Translations under genes and position numbers: made by a program
Shown here: in pieces, positions 33,125 through 41,554 of the stretch
Layout: the number at the start of each line of letters is the position of its first letter
Numbering within the stretch: position 1 is the first letter of the stretch
Assembly (NCBI GenBank): GCA_900315795.1
Contig: ONAM01000004.1
Span: 49,929-113,928 of the forward strand
From: Candidatus Avelusimicrobium caledoniensis
GTDB taxonomy: Bacteria; Elusimicrobiota; Elusimicrobia; Elusimicrobiales; Elusimicrobiaceae
Direction of reading: 5' to 3'
Length of the DNA stretch: 64,000 nucleotides
Notes under the pieces: model-generated
The model's input: only the letters and a program-made list of their open reading frames with translations
Databases searched by the model: none
What the model was told of the DNA's origin: nothing

Positions 33125-33952
33125 ATGAAAAAAAGAATATATGTTTTACTTATCGGATTGGTTTTTGTCCTTTCCGGGTGTGCCACTGCTCAAGTGACCC
33201 AACCGTTTACCGTTCAGGGGGATCATGGGAAACTTTCGGCGGTATTAAGTACGCCTAAAGGCAAAAAGACGTATCCGCTTGTGATGATTGTGCACGGTTT
33301 CAACGGCAGTAAAAATCTGCCGCTTATGGTGGAAGTAAACAAACAAATTCAAGCGCGCGGTATTGCTACCGTGATATTTGATTTTAACGGACACGGGGAA
33401 AGTGAAGGGAGCTTTTTGGATATGACGATCCCCAATGAAATAGAAGACGCCCGCCGCATTTATGAATATGTCAGCCAATTGCCGCAAGTGGAATCGGTTT
33501 CCATGGTGGGTCACTCGCAAGGCGGTGTAGTGACGGCTATGCTGGCAGGAGAGTTAGGAGCCGACAAAGTGAAAACGATTGCCCTAATGGCTCCGGCGGG
33601 AGAATTAAAAGACGATACGGCGAAGGGCGATTTGTTCGGCACAAAATACGACCCCAAAAATGTGCCGGAATATATCACGTTATATACGGGGCTTAAAGTA
33701 GGACGCGCTTTCTTGGAGACGACCCCGCACCAACCTATTTATGAAACCTCTGCCGGATATACGGGGCCGGTGTTCATCATACACAGCGTAGATGATGAAT
33801 TAGTGCCTTACGAGTATGGGGAGCGTTTCCGTCAAATCTATAAAAACGTGCAAATGACTACGCTGCACGATTACGACCACAGCTTTACCCAAGACCAAAC
33901 AGCTGTGAGCAAAATGGTTGCCGATTATTTTGAGCAAGCATTAAAGAAATAA
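33125..33952 (+). CDS. Alpha/beta hydrolase lipoprotein
   Basis: 275 residues. Signal peptide with lipobox LSGC (Cys about 19), so it is anchored in the envelope. Hydrolase fold with HGFNGSKN oxyanion region, nucleophile elbow GHSQGG, Asp in HSVDDELVP and His in YDHSF. Resembles serine aminopeptidase/acyl-hydrolase family proteins that cleave esters or feruloyl-type groups. Own ribosome site (AGAGGTATTT); it follows the TPP enzyme after 9 bases and may be carried on the same transcript. Substrate unknown. Confidence 0.85.
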   Translation: MKKRIYVLLIGLVFVLSGCATAQVTQPFTVQGDHGKLSAVLSTPKGKKTYPLVMIVHGFNGSKNLPLMVEVNKQIQARGIATVIFDFNGHGESEGSFLDMTIPNEIEDARRIYEYVSQLPQVESVSMVGHSQGGVVTAMLAGELGADKVKTIALMAPAGELKDDTAKGDLFGTKYDPKNVPEYITLYTGLKVGRAFLETTPHQPIYETSAGYTGPVFIIHSVDDELVPYEYGERFRQIYKNVQMTTLHDYDHSFTQDQTAVSKMVADYFEQALKK

Positions 33953-33969
33953 AAATTTGTAATGGGGCT

Positions 33970-35214
33970 ATGTCTCTACCGCAAGAATTTATTGCCAATA
34001 CGGAAAACTTGTTCGGGCCGGAGCGTTGGCAACGGTTTGTACAGGCGTTTGACGAAGAACCCGTTACCAGCGTCCGTTTGAATCCGTTTAAACAGCCGGA
34101 AAAACCGATTTTCCCGTCCATGACCCCCGTGCCGTGGTGCAAGTACGGGTATTGGTTGCAAGAACGGCCTAATTTTACGTTGGATCCGCTTTTTCACGCA
34201 GGTGTTTATTACGTGCAAGAGGCGGGGTCTCTTTTTTTAGATCATGTGGTGCACGCGCATGTAACGGCTCCGGTGTTGGCGTTAGATTTGTGTGCTGCTC
34301 CGGGGGGAAAATCTACTTTAATGCGCGCGGCCTTGCCGCAGGGCTCTGTGTTAGTTAGCAACGAGCCCGACCGCCGCCGCGCGAGTATTTTGCTTGAAAA
34401 TATGCTTAAACAAGGCCACCCGGACGTACTTGTAACGCACAATTACGCGCACGATTTTGCCAAAACGGATTGGATGTTTGACGTGATTTTGACCGACGTG
34501 CCTTGCTCGGGCGAAGGGCTCTTCCGCCGCGACGAAAGTGCCGTGCGGGAGTGGAGCATAAATAACGTGCAGTTTTGCCGCAACCGCCAACGCCAAATTT
34601 TGCAAGACATTTGGCCGTGTTTGCGCCCCGGCGGTCTTTTAATTTACAGTACGTGTACGTTTAATACTTGCGAAAACGAAGAAAACGTGCGCTTTATAGC
34701 GGAAGAATTGGGCGCGGAAATTTTATCTGTCCCGGTTGATCCGTCGTGGCAGATTACCGGCTCGTTACTTGACGGGTGGAACGGCCCGGTGTATCGCTTT
34801 ATCCCCGGTACGACGAAAAGTGAAGGGCTTTTTATGGCGATACTTCGCAAAAAAGGGGAAAGTTCCGTGCGCGCGCTGTTGCCTTCTTCTGCCCGAAAAC
34901 ACGCCCAGGCGCACGCGCTGATCCATTTGCTTTCCGACGGTATACCGCAACCCGAACAAAAAGGGAAAGACCTTATTCCTTCTGCGGCGCAAGCGCTTTC
35001 TATCAATCTTTCACCGGCTGAACATCCGCGCGTGGAACTGTCTTTAGAACAAGCGCGCCGTTATTTGCACCGTGAAAGTTTTGCCTTGCCTGCCGCTACG
35101 CCCAAAGGGTTTATTGTGGTAACGTACAAAAATCATCCGCTCGGGTTTATGAAAAATCTGGGCGACAGAGCCAATAATTTGTATCCCAAAAATTGGGCCA
35201 TACGCAAATTGTAA
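33970..35214 (+). CDS. RsmB/RsmF (NOL1/NOP2/sun) family rRNA m5C methyltransferase
   Basis: 414 residues. SAM-binding LDLCAAPGGKSTLMRAAL; catalytic cysteines in TDVPCSGEGLF and IYSTCTFN, the two-cysteine pair of RNA m5C methylases; RRASILLENMLKQG. C-terminal region (about 300-414) resembles the RsmF extension ending GFIVVTYKNHPLGFMKNLGDRANNLYPKNWAIR. It would methylate a cytosine in 16S rRNA. The N-terminal part (PVTSVRLNPFKQ) also fits RsmF. Which cytosine is modified is not known. Confidence 0.9.
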   Translation: MSLPQEFIANTENLFGPERWQRFVQAFDEEPVTSVRLNPFKQPEKPIFPSMTPVPWCKYGYWLQERPNFTLDPLFHAGVYYVQEAGSLFLDHVVHAHVTAPVLALDLCAAPGGKSTLMRAALPQGSVLVSNEPDRRRASILLENMLKQGHPDVLVTHNYAHDFAKTDWMFDVILTDVPCSGEGLFRRDESAVREWSINNVQFCRNRQRQILQDIWPCLRPGGLLIYSTCTFNTCENEENVRFIAEELGAEILSVPVDPSWQITGSLLDGWNGPVYRFIPGTTKSEGLFMAILRKKGESSVRALLPSSARKHAQAHALIHLLSDGIPQPEQKGKDLIPSAAQALSINLSPAEHPRVELSLEQARRYLHRESFALPAATPKGFIVVTYKNHPLGFMKNLGDRANNLYPKNWAIRKL

Positions 35215-35217
35215 AAT

Positions 35218-35226
35218 TGCTACAAT
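35218..35226 (+). promoter_or_regulatory. Extended -10 promoter for preA
   Basis: TGCTACAAT (TG-n-TACAAT), 4 bases after the upstream stop. The preA ATG lies 28 bases downstream behind AATAGGAG. No clear -35. Confidence 0.45.
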
Positions 35227-35254
35227 GAAATAAAATTACTTAATAGGAGTATTT

Positions 35255-36439
35255 ATGTCCCATATTCTACGAACTTCTTTTTTGGGAATTGATTTTGAAA
35301 ACCCGTTTTTGCTTGCGTCTGCCCCGCCAACCGCTTTGGTGGAAAGCATTGATGTCGCTTTTGAAATGGGGTGGGGAGGGGCCGTTCTTAAAACGATTAC
35401 TCCCGACGATTTGGAAATGAACGAGGCCAGCCCGCGTTATGCCGTTTTGCAAGATAAAAAGCGCATTATCGGGTTTCAAAACATTGAATTATTAAGCCAC
35501 CAAACTGTTAAGTATTGGTGCGACGGTATTAAATTCTTAAAACAAAAATACCCGCATAAAGTGGTCATTGCCAGTATTATGGCACCTGTCCAAAAAGAGG
35601 CGTGGCAAGATTTAGTAAAAACCATCAATAATACGCCGGCAGATGCTTTTGAACTCAATTTTTCGTGTCCGCACGGTATGCCGGAAAAAGGGATCGGTAT
35701 GGCAATCGGTACGGACCCGGAAATATCGGCCCAAATTACCCGCTGGGTCAAAGAGGTAGCCCAAAAACCCGTGTTTGTAAAACTTTCTCCGAACGTGTCC
35801 AATATCGCCGCTATCGTCCGGGTTGTGGAAAACGCTCATGCCGACGGCCTGGCCGCTATCAATACGGTACAGGGATTTATGGGGATAGACCTAAATACAT
35901 TTGAGCCGCTGCTTAACGTCAACGGGAAAACCGCGTACGGCGGGTGTTCCGGAACAATGATTAAACCGATAGGACTTCGTTGCGTGGCACAAATGCGTCA
36001 AGCCAGCAAACTGCCTATTTTGGGACAAGGGGGCATTTCCTCTTGGGAAGATGCGGCGCAATATATAGCCGTCGGCGCGGACGCCGTGCAAGTTTGTACG
36101 GAAGTTATGCTAAACGGTTATAAAGTTATCGGCCAGATGGTAAAAGGGTTACAATCTTATTTGGAAGAAAAAGGATTTGCGGATTTATCGGCCCTTAAAA
36201 ATAAAGCCATTGAGCGTATCAGTTCACATAAAGATTTACCCAAAACGCCGCTCACATACCCGCAAATTGCGCATGATAAATGCGGCCGTTGCGGCAAGTG
36301 TGTAACGATTTGCGGCGAGTCCGAACATCAGGCCTTGCGCTTAGAAGACGGATATATTACGTTGGATAAAACCCGTTGCGTGGGGTGCGGTTTGTGCCGG
36401 TTTGTTTGCCCGGTGGGAGCCATTAGTGCTGAAAGATAA
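35255..36439 (+). CDS. preA: PreA-like dihydropyrimidine dehydrogenase subunit
   Basis: 394 residues. Residues 1-310 form a dihydroorotate-dehydrogenase-like FMN barrel (NPFLLASAPPTA, GWGGAVLKTI, the ELNFSCPHGMPEKGIG signature, VFVKLSPNV, GQGGISSWEDAAQYI). The C-terminus holds two [4Fe-4S] ferredoxin motifs, CGRCGKCVTIC and CVGCGLCRFVC. In E. coli PreA works with PreT to reduce uracil and thymine with NADH. No preT is adjacent, so its electron partner is elsewhere. Single gene with its own promoter and terminator. Confidence 0.9.
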   Translation: MSHILRTSFLGIDFENPFLLASAPPTALVESIDVAFEMGWGGAVLKTITPDDLEMNEASPRYAVLQDKKRIIGFQNIELLSHQTVKYWCDGIKFLKQKYPHKVVIASIMAPVQKEAWQDLVKTINNTPADAFELNFSCPHGMPEKGIGMAIGTDPEISAQITRWVKEVAQKPVFVKLSPNVSNIAAIVRVVENAHADGLAAINTVQGFMGIDLNTFEPLLNVNGKTAYGGCSGTMIKPIGLRCVAQMRQASKLPILGQGGISSWEDAAQYIAVGADAVQVCTEVMLNGYKVIGQMVKGLQSYLEEKGFADLSALKNKAIERISSHKDLPKTPLTYPQIAHDKCGRCGKCVTICGESEHQALRLEDGYITLDKTRCVGCGLCRFVCPVGAISAER

Positions 36440-36458
36440 ATTAAGAAGTTTTATTTGA

Positions 36459-36488
36459 AAAAGGCCCCGTCAAACGACGGGGCCTTTT
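36459..36488. terminator. Bidirectional terminator between preA and ddpX
   Basis: AAAAGGCCCCGTC (36459-36471) pairs with GACGGGGCCTTTT, with an AAAC loop. It ends both convergent genes. Confidence 0.9.
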
Positions 36489-36504
36489 CTATAAGCAACC
36501 CATG

Positions 36505-37182
36505 TTATTCTACATCAAAGTTAAAATAGGTGTCTTTATACGGCTCGTCTTTTAACGTAAAGTGCCACCATTCGGAATCAAGCCCCACAAAGCCCGCTTT
36601 TACCATGGCATCATGCAAAATTTTTCGGTTTTTCTTTTGTTTCTTGGAAATTTTTTTATAATCCGGGTGTGAAATTTCCGAGAATAGATCAAACGTGCCG
36701 CCCATATCTACAAAGCCGCCGTCCTTTTTAATAATCGTCAAATCAACGGTGCTGCCGCGGCTGTGGCCCGATTTGGCCATAATATAATTCCCGGCGAGCA
36801 AGTCCGATTTTTCCAACGTGGGATAAAAAGATTTATCGCCGGGGTCGCTTGGGTTGTTGATCCACGCCACAAAATTATCCACGGCTTTTTGCGGGCGGTA
36901 TGCGTCCCAAATAAGCAAGCGGTATCCTTGCGCGCGTAAATCTTCGGCGGCTTTTGCCAGGGCAGCTAATGCTTTTTTAGTCATATAGGCCCGGGGAGCT
37001 TTATAACCGTTGATCCGTTTTCCCGTAAAATTGTAGGACGAATAATAGCGGATGTCATATACGGCATCGTCAATAACGGTGCTGATTTGGGCAAAATCAC
37101 TCTTATCGGTGGAAATAGTATCTGCCCAAACGGGGAACAAACAACCGGCTAGCAACACAATAGCAATAGTAAGTTTTTTCAT
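36505..37182 (-). CDS. ddpX: D-alanyl-D-alanine dipeptidase (VanX/DdpX family)
   Basis: 225 residues from the ATG at 37182, behind GCAGGAGAA; an upstream in-frame start would bury the signal peptide. MKKLTIAIVLLAGCLFPVWA can be read as a signal peptide cut after VWA, or as a lipobox (LAGC). Zinc peptidase motifs: SGHSRGSTVDL with His140 and Asp147, EWWH with Glu204 and His207, and DAYRP with the transition-state Arg96. Cleaves D-Ala-D-Ala in the periplasm. No vancomycin-resistance cluster is present, so a cell-wall recycling role, as for E. coli DdpX, is more likely. Confidence 0.9.
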   Translation of the reverse strand: MKKLTIAIVLLAGCLFPVWADTISTDKSDFAQISTVIDDAVYDIRYYSSYNFTGKRINGYKAPRAYMTKKALAALAKAAEDLRAQGYRLLIWDAYRPQKAVDNFVAWINNPSDPGDKSFYPTLEKSDLLAGNYIMAKSGHSRGSTVDLTIIKKDGGFVDMGGTFDLFSEISHPDYKKISKKQKKNRKILHDAMVKAGFVGLDSEWWHFTLKDEPYKDTYFNFDVE

Positions 37183-37260
37183 AAATTCTCCTGCTAAGTA
37201 TATAGTAACTATATCAAAAAATAATAGGGGGTACAAATTTTTAATTTAGCTAAAGAAAAA

Positions 37261-37269
37261 TGATACAAT
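37261..37269 (+). promoter_or_regulatory. Extended -10 promoter for the HAD lipoprotein gene
   Basis: TGATACAAT (TG-n-TACAAT), 27 bases before the ATG at 37297, with an AAGGAG site between. It is divergent from ddpX. Confidence 0.45.
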
Positions 37270-37296
37270 CTCTATGTATTTTGCTAAGGAGATTTT

Positions 37297-38328
37297 ATGA
37301 AACCGACAAAACATATTATTGCTATGCTCGCCTGTTTGGTCATGGTAAGCTGGCTGACTACCGGGTGTGCCCACTTCCAAAAAGACCAGTTGTCTCTTTG
37401 GACCGATACCGCCCCTGCTAAACAAGCATTGGCCGGTTATGTAAAAACAGTTACTGACCCTTCCTCACCGGACTTTATTCCCGTGGAAAACCGCGTGGCC
37501 GTGTTTGATTTGGACGGCACGCTTATTTTGGAAACAGACCCTACTTATTTTGACTGGGCCTTATTTGAACACCGCGTATTAGATGACCCGAATTATGAGC
37601 CGACTGAAGAACAACTGGCCGCGGCGCGGGCCTCGCGTGAAAAAGGTGTTTTCCCGTCCTTAGATGCTAACCGCGAAAAAATGGTTTCCGAGGCCTACCA
37701 AGGTATGACACTTGATGAATTTTACGATTTTATCCGTTCGTTTATGCAAGAAGACCAACCCGGTTTTGTAGGCATGAAACGCGGCGATATCTTCTACAAA
37801 CCTATGTTAGAAGTAGTAAAATACCTCGTCAAAAATAAATTTACGGTATATATTTGTAGCGGTACGGACCGCCTGACCGTGCGCCCGCTTATTGAGCAAA
37901 ATATGCCCTATATCCCCAACCGCCAAATTCTCGGTTCCGATAGTACCATTGTGGCTAATAAACAAGCCGATACCGACGGGCTTTCCTATTTGTTTAAAAA
38001 AGGCGACAAATTGGTGTTAGGTGGCAAAAACCTTGTTAAAAATTTGCAAATGAACAAAGTGGCTCTTATTGCCCAAGAAATCGGCGTACAGCCGGTGCTT
38101 GCGTTCGGTAATACGTTTAGTGACGCCAGCATGGTCAACTACACGATTAACGGCAACAAATATAAAGCACTGGGCTTTATGCTCATGTGCGACGATTTGG
38201 AGCGCGAGTACGGCAATATGAAAAAAGCCGAAAAAATGCGCCAAGATTGTAATACGTACGGTTGGATCCCGGTTTCCATGCGTAACGATTGGAAAACAAT
38301 TTACGGGGAAAATATCAAACGGCGTTAA
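37297..38328 (+). CDS. HAD-family phosphatase lipoprotein
   Basis: 343 residues. Signal peptide with lipobox LTTGC (Cys about 24). HAD motifs: VFDLDGTL (nucleophile Asp), ICSGTDR (motif II), a Lys-rich region and AFGNTFSDASMV (motif IV). The FDLDGTL start after a short linker and the 'haloacid dehalogenase-like' cap of about 100 residues resemble periplasmic acid-phosphatase-like HADs. It presumably dephosphorylates small metabolites outside the inner membrane. Single gene with its own promoter and terminator. Confidence 0.82.
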   Translation: MKPTKHIIAMLACLVMVSWLTTGCAHFQKDQLSLWTDTAPAKQALAGYVKTVTDPSSPDFIPVENRVAVFDLDGTLILETDPTYFDWALFEHRVLDDPNYEPTEEQLAAARASREKGVFPSLDANREKMVSEAYQGMTLDEFYDFIRSFMQEDQPGFVGMKRGDIFYKPMLEVVKYLVKNKFTVYICSGTDRLTVRPLIEQNMPYIPNRQILGSDSTIVANKQADTDGLSYLFKKGDKLVLGGKNLVKNLQMNKVALIAQEIGVQPVLAFGNTFSDASMVNYTINGNKYKALGFMLMCDDLEREYGNMKKAEKMRQDCNTYGWIPVSMRNDWKTIYGENIKRR

Positions 38329-38387
38329 TTTTAAAAAACATGTCGCCGGCGGATATTTTGGACCGGTACAGCGTGAAATAACTCATT

Positions 38388-38414
38388 AAAAAGTCCCGCA
38401 ACTGCGGGACTTTT
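38388..38414. terminator. Intrinsic terminator after the HAD lipoprotein gene
   Basis: AAAAAGTCCCGC/GCGGGACTTTTT with a four-base AACT loop region (38388-38414). It is symmetric and may also serve the convergent permease gene. Confidence 0.85.
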
Positions 38415-38449
38415 TATGTACTGTAATTTTGGGGGGGCAGGTGGTGTTT

Positions 38450-39712
38450 TCAGCTTTGGCGACCATTAAACGTAAATCCCAGGGCTTCTACCGCGGACTT
38501 TATTTCTTCGTCAGTAGGGTGCCCTTCCACCTGCGCAATGCCTTCACTTAAATTAACGGTCACTTGCTTGACGGACGGGAGTTTACCGATCGCGTTTATG
38601 ACGTTGTTTTTACAATGGTTGCAATTCATCCCGCCAATGCGGAACACAACCGTTTCACGGGAGCAAGAGTCGTTTGTAAGGGAGGTTTCTTCCCGGTTTT
38701 TTTTAAACAGCATCGCATTAGCAAACAGTGCAAGCAAGATACACGAACAAATAATTTTAAAGTAATAAAAACTCCCGCCGACGTGGTGGGCGGTTACGGT
38801 AAAATTAGATATATCAAACCAAGCTGCCGGTAAAAAATTGTCTATAATAAGGCCGGAACCTATGGCCCCGATGATAAGCGTTGTTAAGTAGAGAACAAAT
38901 GTTTTTTTACCTAAAACCTTACCTATGACCAACATGGAAGCAATATTGGCCGCCGGCCCGGCCATCAGTAACACAAGTGCCGTGCCCGGGCTCATCCCTT
39001 TGAGCATCAGCGCAATCGCTATGGGGATAGAGCCGGTAGCGCATACATACATCGGTACGGCAACCAGTAGCACCAGCAACATCGTCAAAATAGTATTGTT
39101 CCCAAATATCATAAAGAAATTATCGGGTACGAAATAAGTAATTAAGCCGGCTATCAGTAACCCAAACATCAGCATTTTGCCGATGTCTTCCATCATTTCC
39201 ACATAACCGTAGCGGAAGATTTCTTTGATTTTTTGTCCCCACGAAAGATTTTTTTCTTGCCGGACGTTGGCTTGTTTGTTGTTTGACGGGAGCTTATTTG
39301 CTGAAGTAAAAACATTTGTTACAAGTCCCGCAAACAAGGCGGTGCATAAAGCCACTATGGGGCGAATAATGGCAAAGGGCAAGCCCAATAATGAATAGGT
39401 GGCAATGATAGAGTCCACCCCCGTTTGCGGAGTGGCTATTAAAAAGGAAATAACGGCACCGGTGGAGGCCCCTTCTTTATACAGGGCCATGGCGGTAGGG
39501 ATTACCCCGCAGGAACACAGCGGCAACGGGATGCCAAATAAGGTGGCGTATACCACGGAAGTCCAATTGTTTTTGGATAAATACTTGGAAAACAAATGCT
39601 GCGGCACGAGCACGTGTAAGATACCGGCAAACAAGAAGCCAAGCAACAAGTAAAACGACATGGCGTTAAATATTGAAAAAACCGTTACGGCTATTTCCTT
39701 AATAAATTCCAT
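38450..39712 (-). CDS. ArsP/SO_0444-type permease with C-terminal HMA metal-binding domain
   Basis: 420 residues from ATG 39712, which has AGGGGAT about 10 bases upstream; a start at 39742 would overlap the preceding gene. About 8-10 TM helices, with IPLPLCSCGVIPTAMALYKEGAS holding the conserved metal/metalloid-binding Cys pair and a second AVPMYVCATGSIPIAIALMLKG repeat. After a long loop, residues about 355-420 form an HMA domain with GMNCNHC. Members export or handle copper, arsenic or mercury-type ions. It follows the acyl-ACP thioesterase after about 20 bases. Which ion is handled is unknown. Confidence 0.85.
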   Translation of the reverse strand: MEFIKEIAVTVFSIFNAMSFYLLLGFLFAGILHVLVPQHLFSKYLSKNNWTSVVYATLFGIPLPLCSCGVIPTAMALYKEGASTGAVISFLIATPQTGVDSIIATYSLLGLPFAIIRPIVALCTALFAGLVTNVFTSANKLPSNNKQANVRQEKNLSWGQKIKEIFRYGYVEMMEDIGKMLMFGLLIAGLITYFVPDNFFMIFGNNTILTMLLVLLVAVPMYVCATGSIPIAIALMLKGMSPGTALVLLMAGPAANIASMLVIGKVLGKKTFVLYLTTLIIGAIGSGLIIDNFLPAAWFDISNFTVTAHHVGGSFYYFKIICSCILLALFANAMLFKKNREETSLTNDSCSRETVVFRIGGMNCNHCKNNVINAIGKLPSVKQVTVNLSEGIAQVEGHPTDEEIKSAVEALGFTFNGRQS

Positions 39713-39732
39713 AGGTATAATCCCCTGTTTTG

Positions 39733-40473
39733 TTAGACCCATTCACATTTAACGGCGCATAATTCTTCTTGCGTTTTGGTATGGATGAGGGTGTGTAACG
39801 TATGGTGGTCATCTTGTTTTTGCACTTTACTGGTAAGTTGTTCGCCGCATTTGATTTCTTTTTTGAAAATGATATCTATATTTTTCAATTTTTTTTCGTG
39901 TTTCCATTCGTACGGTAAAGGTTCTATGGCCCAAACAATGTAATTGCCGTTGTTGGCGTGCATATTGACGTCTATATCGTTGTAGCGTACGGTAAAGGTG
40001 GCTTGGTAATCGGTTTGGGTCAGCGGCGGAATTTTGCTAAATTTTAAATCTGTTTCGCCGGGAACAAATTTAATCATATTTTCGTTGCCCGCCAGCACTT
40101 CTCCCACGTGGGCAATGTCCAAGGTTTTGCTGTGTACCAAGGCCCATACGCTAGATGCCCGCGCACATAATGTTCCGTCTGCATATACTTCAAAATTGCG
40201 GTAGGCAAACAGCCGGTTATATCCGCGCGGTTGTGTTTTAATGCTCAGCTGTTTGACGTGTACCGGATAGTGGATAAATTCAATGCGGTACTTGAGCAGT
40301 ACCCACATTAAATTTTGCGGGTAAATAGTACTGTACCCAAAACCCAACCGCTCGGCACTGTCGGCGGCTAAATCTTGAAAAAAGTTAAGTAGTGAAAAAG
40401 GTTTTAAACAGCCGTTACAATCGGTATCGGAGTAGCGGATAGGAATATTTTCTTCTGAAATTAAATGTTGCAT
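39733..40473 (-). CDS. Acyl-ACP thioesterase
   Basis: 246 residues from ATG 40473 behind CAGGGGGCC. Double hot-dog fold of the bacterial FatA/B-type family: IPIRYSDTDCNGCLKPFSLLNFFQDLAADSAERLG in the first half, and VRYNDIDVNMHANNGNYIVWAIE (the catalytic Asn/His region) in the second. Releases fatty acids from acyl carrier protein. A permease gene follows on the same strand. A MerR gene lies divergently upstream. Confidence 0.88.
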   Translation of the reverse strand: MQHLISEENIPIRYSDTDCNGCLKPFSLLNFFQDLAADSAERLGFGYSTIYPQNLMWVLLKYRIEFIHYPVHVKQLSIKTQPRGYNRLFAYRNFEVYADGTLCARASSVWALVHSKTLDIAHVGEVLAGNENMIKFVPGETDLKFSKIPPLTQTDYQATFTVRYNDIDVNMHANNGNYIVWAIEPLPYEWKHEKKLKNIDIIFKKEIKCGEQLTSKVQKQDDHHTLHTLIHTKTQEELCAVKCEWV

Positions 40474-40543
40474 AAGGCCCCCTGTTATTAAAGTATAGCA
40501 AAAGGAACCGCAGTAGCGCATTAAAGAAACACACTATTTTCAC

Positions 40544-40574
40544 TTGACTTAGAGTAAACTCCAACTGCTACAAT
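40544..40574 (+). promoter_or_regulatory. MerR-type promoter with 19-bp spacer
   Basis: TTGACT (40544-40549) and TACAAT (40569-40574) are 19 bases apart, 2 longer than normal, the known layout for activation by MerR proteins. The spacer holds the imperfect dyad CTTAGAGT-AA-ACTCCAAC. TG at 40566-40567 makes an extended -10. Confidence 0.75.
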
Positions 40575-40592
40575 ATATATTAAGGAGGGATC

Positions 40593-40970
40593 ATGACCAT
40601 TTCGCAAGTAAGCAAGCGGTGTAACATTTCGCCCGATACGTTACGTTATTATGAAAAAGAGGGGCTCATCTCGGTAGTGAACCGTACGGCGGGCGGGGTG
40701 CGGGATTATACCGAACAAGATTGCCGGCAAATAGAGTTTGTCAAGTGCATGCGCAGTGCGGGGCTTTCCATAGAAGTGCTCAGAAAATATTTTGAGTTAT
40801 TTAAACGGGGCAAACGCACACTTAAAGCCAGACGAGATTTGCTGGCCACGGAACGTAAAGCGTTGCAAGAACGTTTCGCGGAACTGCAAGATACGCTTAA
40901 ACGGTTAGATTATAAAATTTCCGTATATAACAAAGCCCTCAAATCTAAATCAAAAGAACTTAAATTTTAA
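40593..40970 (+). CDS. MerR family transcriptional regulator (AdhR/NmlR-like)
   Basis: 125 residues. N-terminal winged helix (TISQVSKRCNISPDTLRYYEKEGLI), then FVKCMRSAGLSIEVLRKYFELFKRG and a C-terminal coiled coil. The single Cys in FVKCMRSAGLSIE matches the Cys used by AdhR/NmlR regulators to sense aldehydes or electrophiles. It is autoregulated, judging by the 19-bp-spacer promoter directly in front. The genes behind it (flavoprotein, DUF362 lipoprotein, thioesterase) are the likely regulon. No metal-binding Cys triad is present. Confidence 0.88.
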   Translation: MTISQVSKRCNISPDTLRYYEKEGLISVVNRTAGGVRDYTEQDCRQIEFVKCMRSAGLSIEVLRKYFELFKRGKRTLKARRDLLATERKALQERFAELQDTLKRLDYKISVYNKALKSKSKELKF

Positions 40971-40991
40971 GGTGTATATTAGGAGAAAACT

Positions 40992-41531
40992 ATGAGTAAA
41001 AAAGTGTTAATTATATCTGCTTCGCCCCGCAAGGGCGGCAATTCCGATTCTTTGTGTGACCAATTTCTGTTAGGTGCCAAAGAAGCCGGACATAACGTGG
41101 AAAAAATCTTTTTGCGCGATCATAAAATTAACTATTGCTTAGGTTGCGGCGTATGTAATAATACGCACAAATGCGTACAAAAAGATGATATGAAAGCATT
41201 ATTGGATAAAATGGTGGATGCAGATGTAATTGTGCTATCTACTCCGGTTTATTTCTACACCATGGACGGACAACTCAAAACTTTTATTGACCGCTGTGTG
41301 CCCAGATATACGGAAATTTCCAATAAAGATTTCTATTTTATTGTGTCGGCTGCCGATACCAATAAGAACAATTTGGCCCCTACCGTAGAGGGCCTGCGCG
41401 GTTTTACGCGGGATTGTTTGGACGGTGCAAATGAAAAAGGCATCATTTACGGCACGGGTGCTTGGCAGATAGGCGAAATTAAAAATCTGCCTGCCTACAA
41501 GAAGGCCTATGAAATGGGCAAAAAATGCTAA
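40992..41531 (+). CDS. NADPH-dependent FMN reductase / iron-sulphur flavoprotein-like
   Basis: 179 residues. Flavodoxin-like fold: VLIISASPRKGGNSDSLCDQFLLGAKEAGH (FMN phosphate loop), CLGCGVCNNTHKC (four Cys, possible Fe-S or redox site), DVIVLSTPVYFYTMDGQLKTFIDRC. Probably reduces quinones, nitro or other electrophiles with NAD(P)H. It is in the MerR operon, overlapping the reading region of the next gene by a few bases, which agrees with a stress-response role. Confidence 0.88.
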   Translation: MSKKVLIISASPRKGGNSDSLCDQFLLGAKEAGHNVEKIFLRDHKINYCLGCGVCNNTHKCVQKDDMKALLDKMVDADVIVLSTPVYFYTMDGQLKTFIDRCVPRYTEISNKDFYFIVSAADTNKNNLAPTVEGLRGFTRDCLDGANEKGIIYGTGAWQIGEIKNLPAYKKAYEMGKKC

Positions 41532-41554
41532 AAGAGTTAAACAGGAGAATGAAA

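Noticed and set aside
36505..37182. Vancomycin resistance (vanX)
   Set aside because: No vanH, vanA or vanRS nearby; a recycling dipeptidase is more likely.
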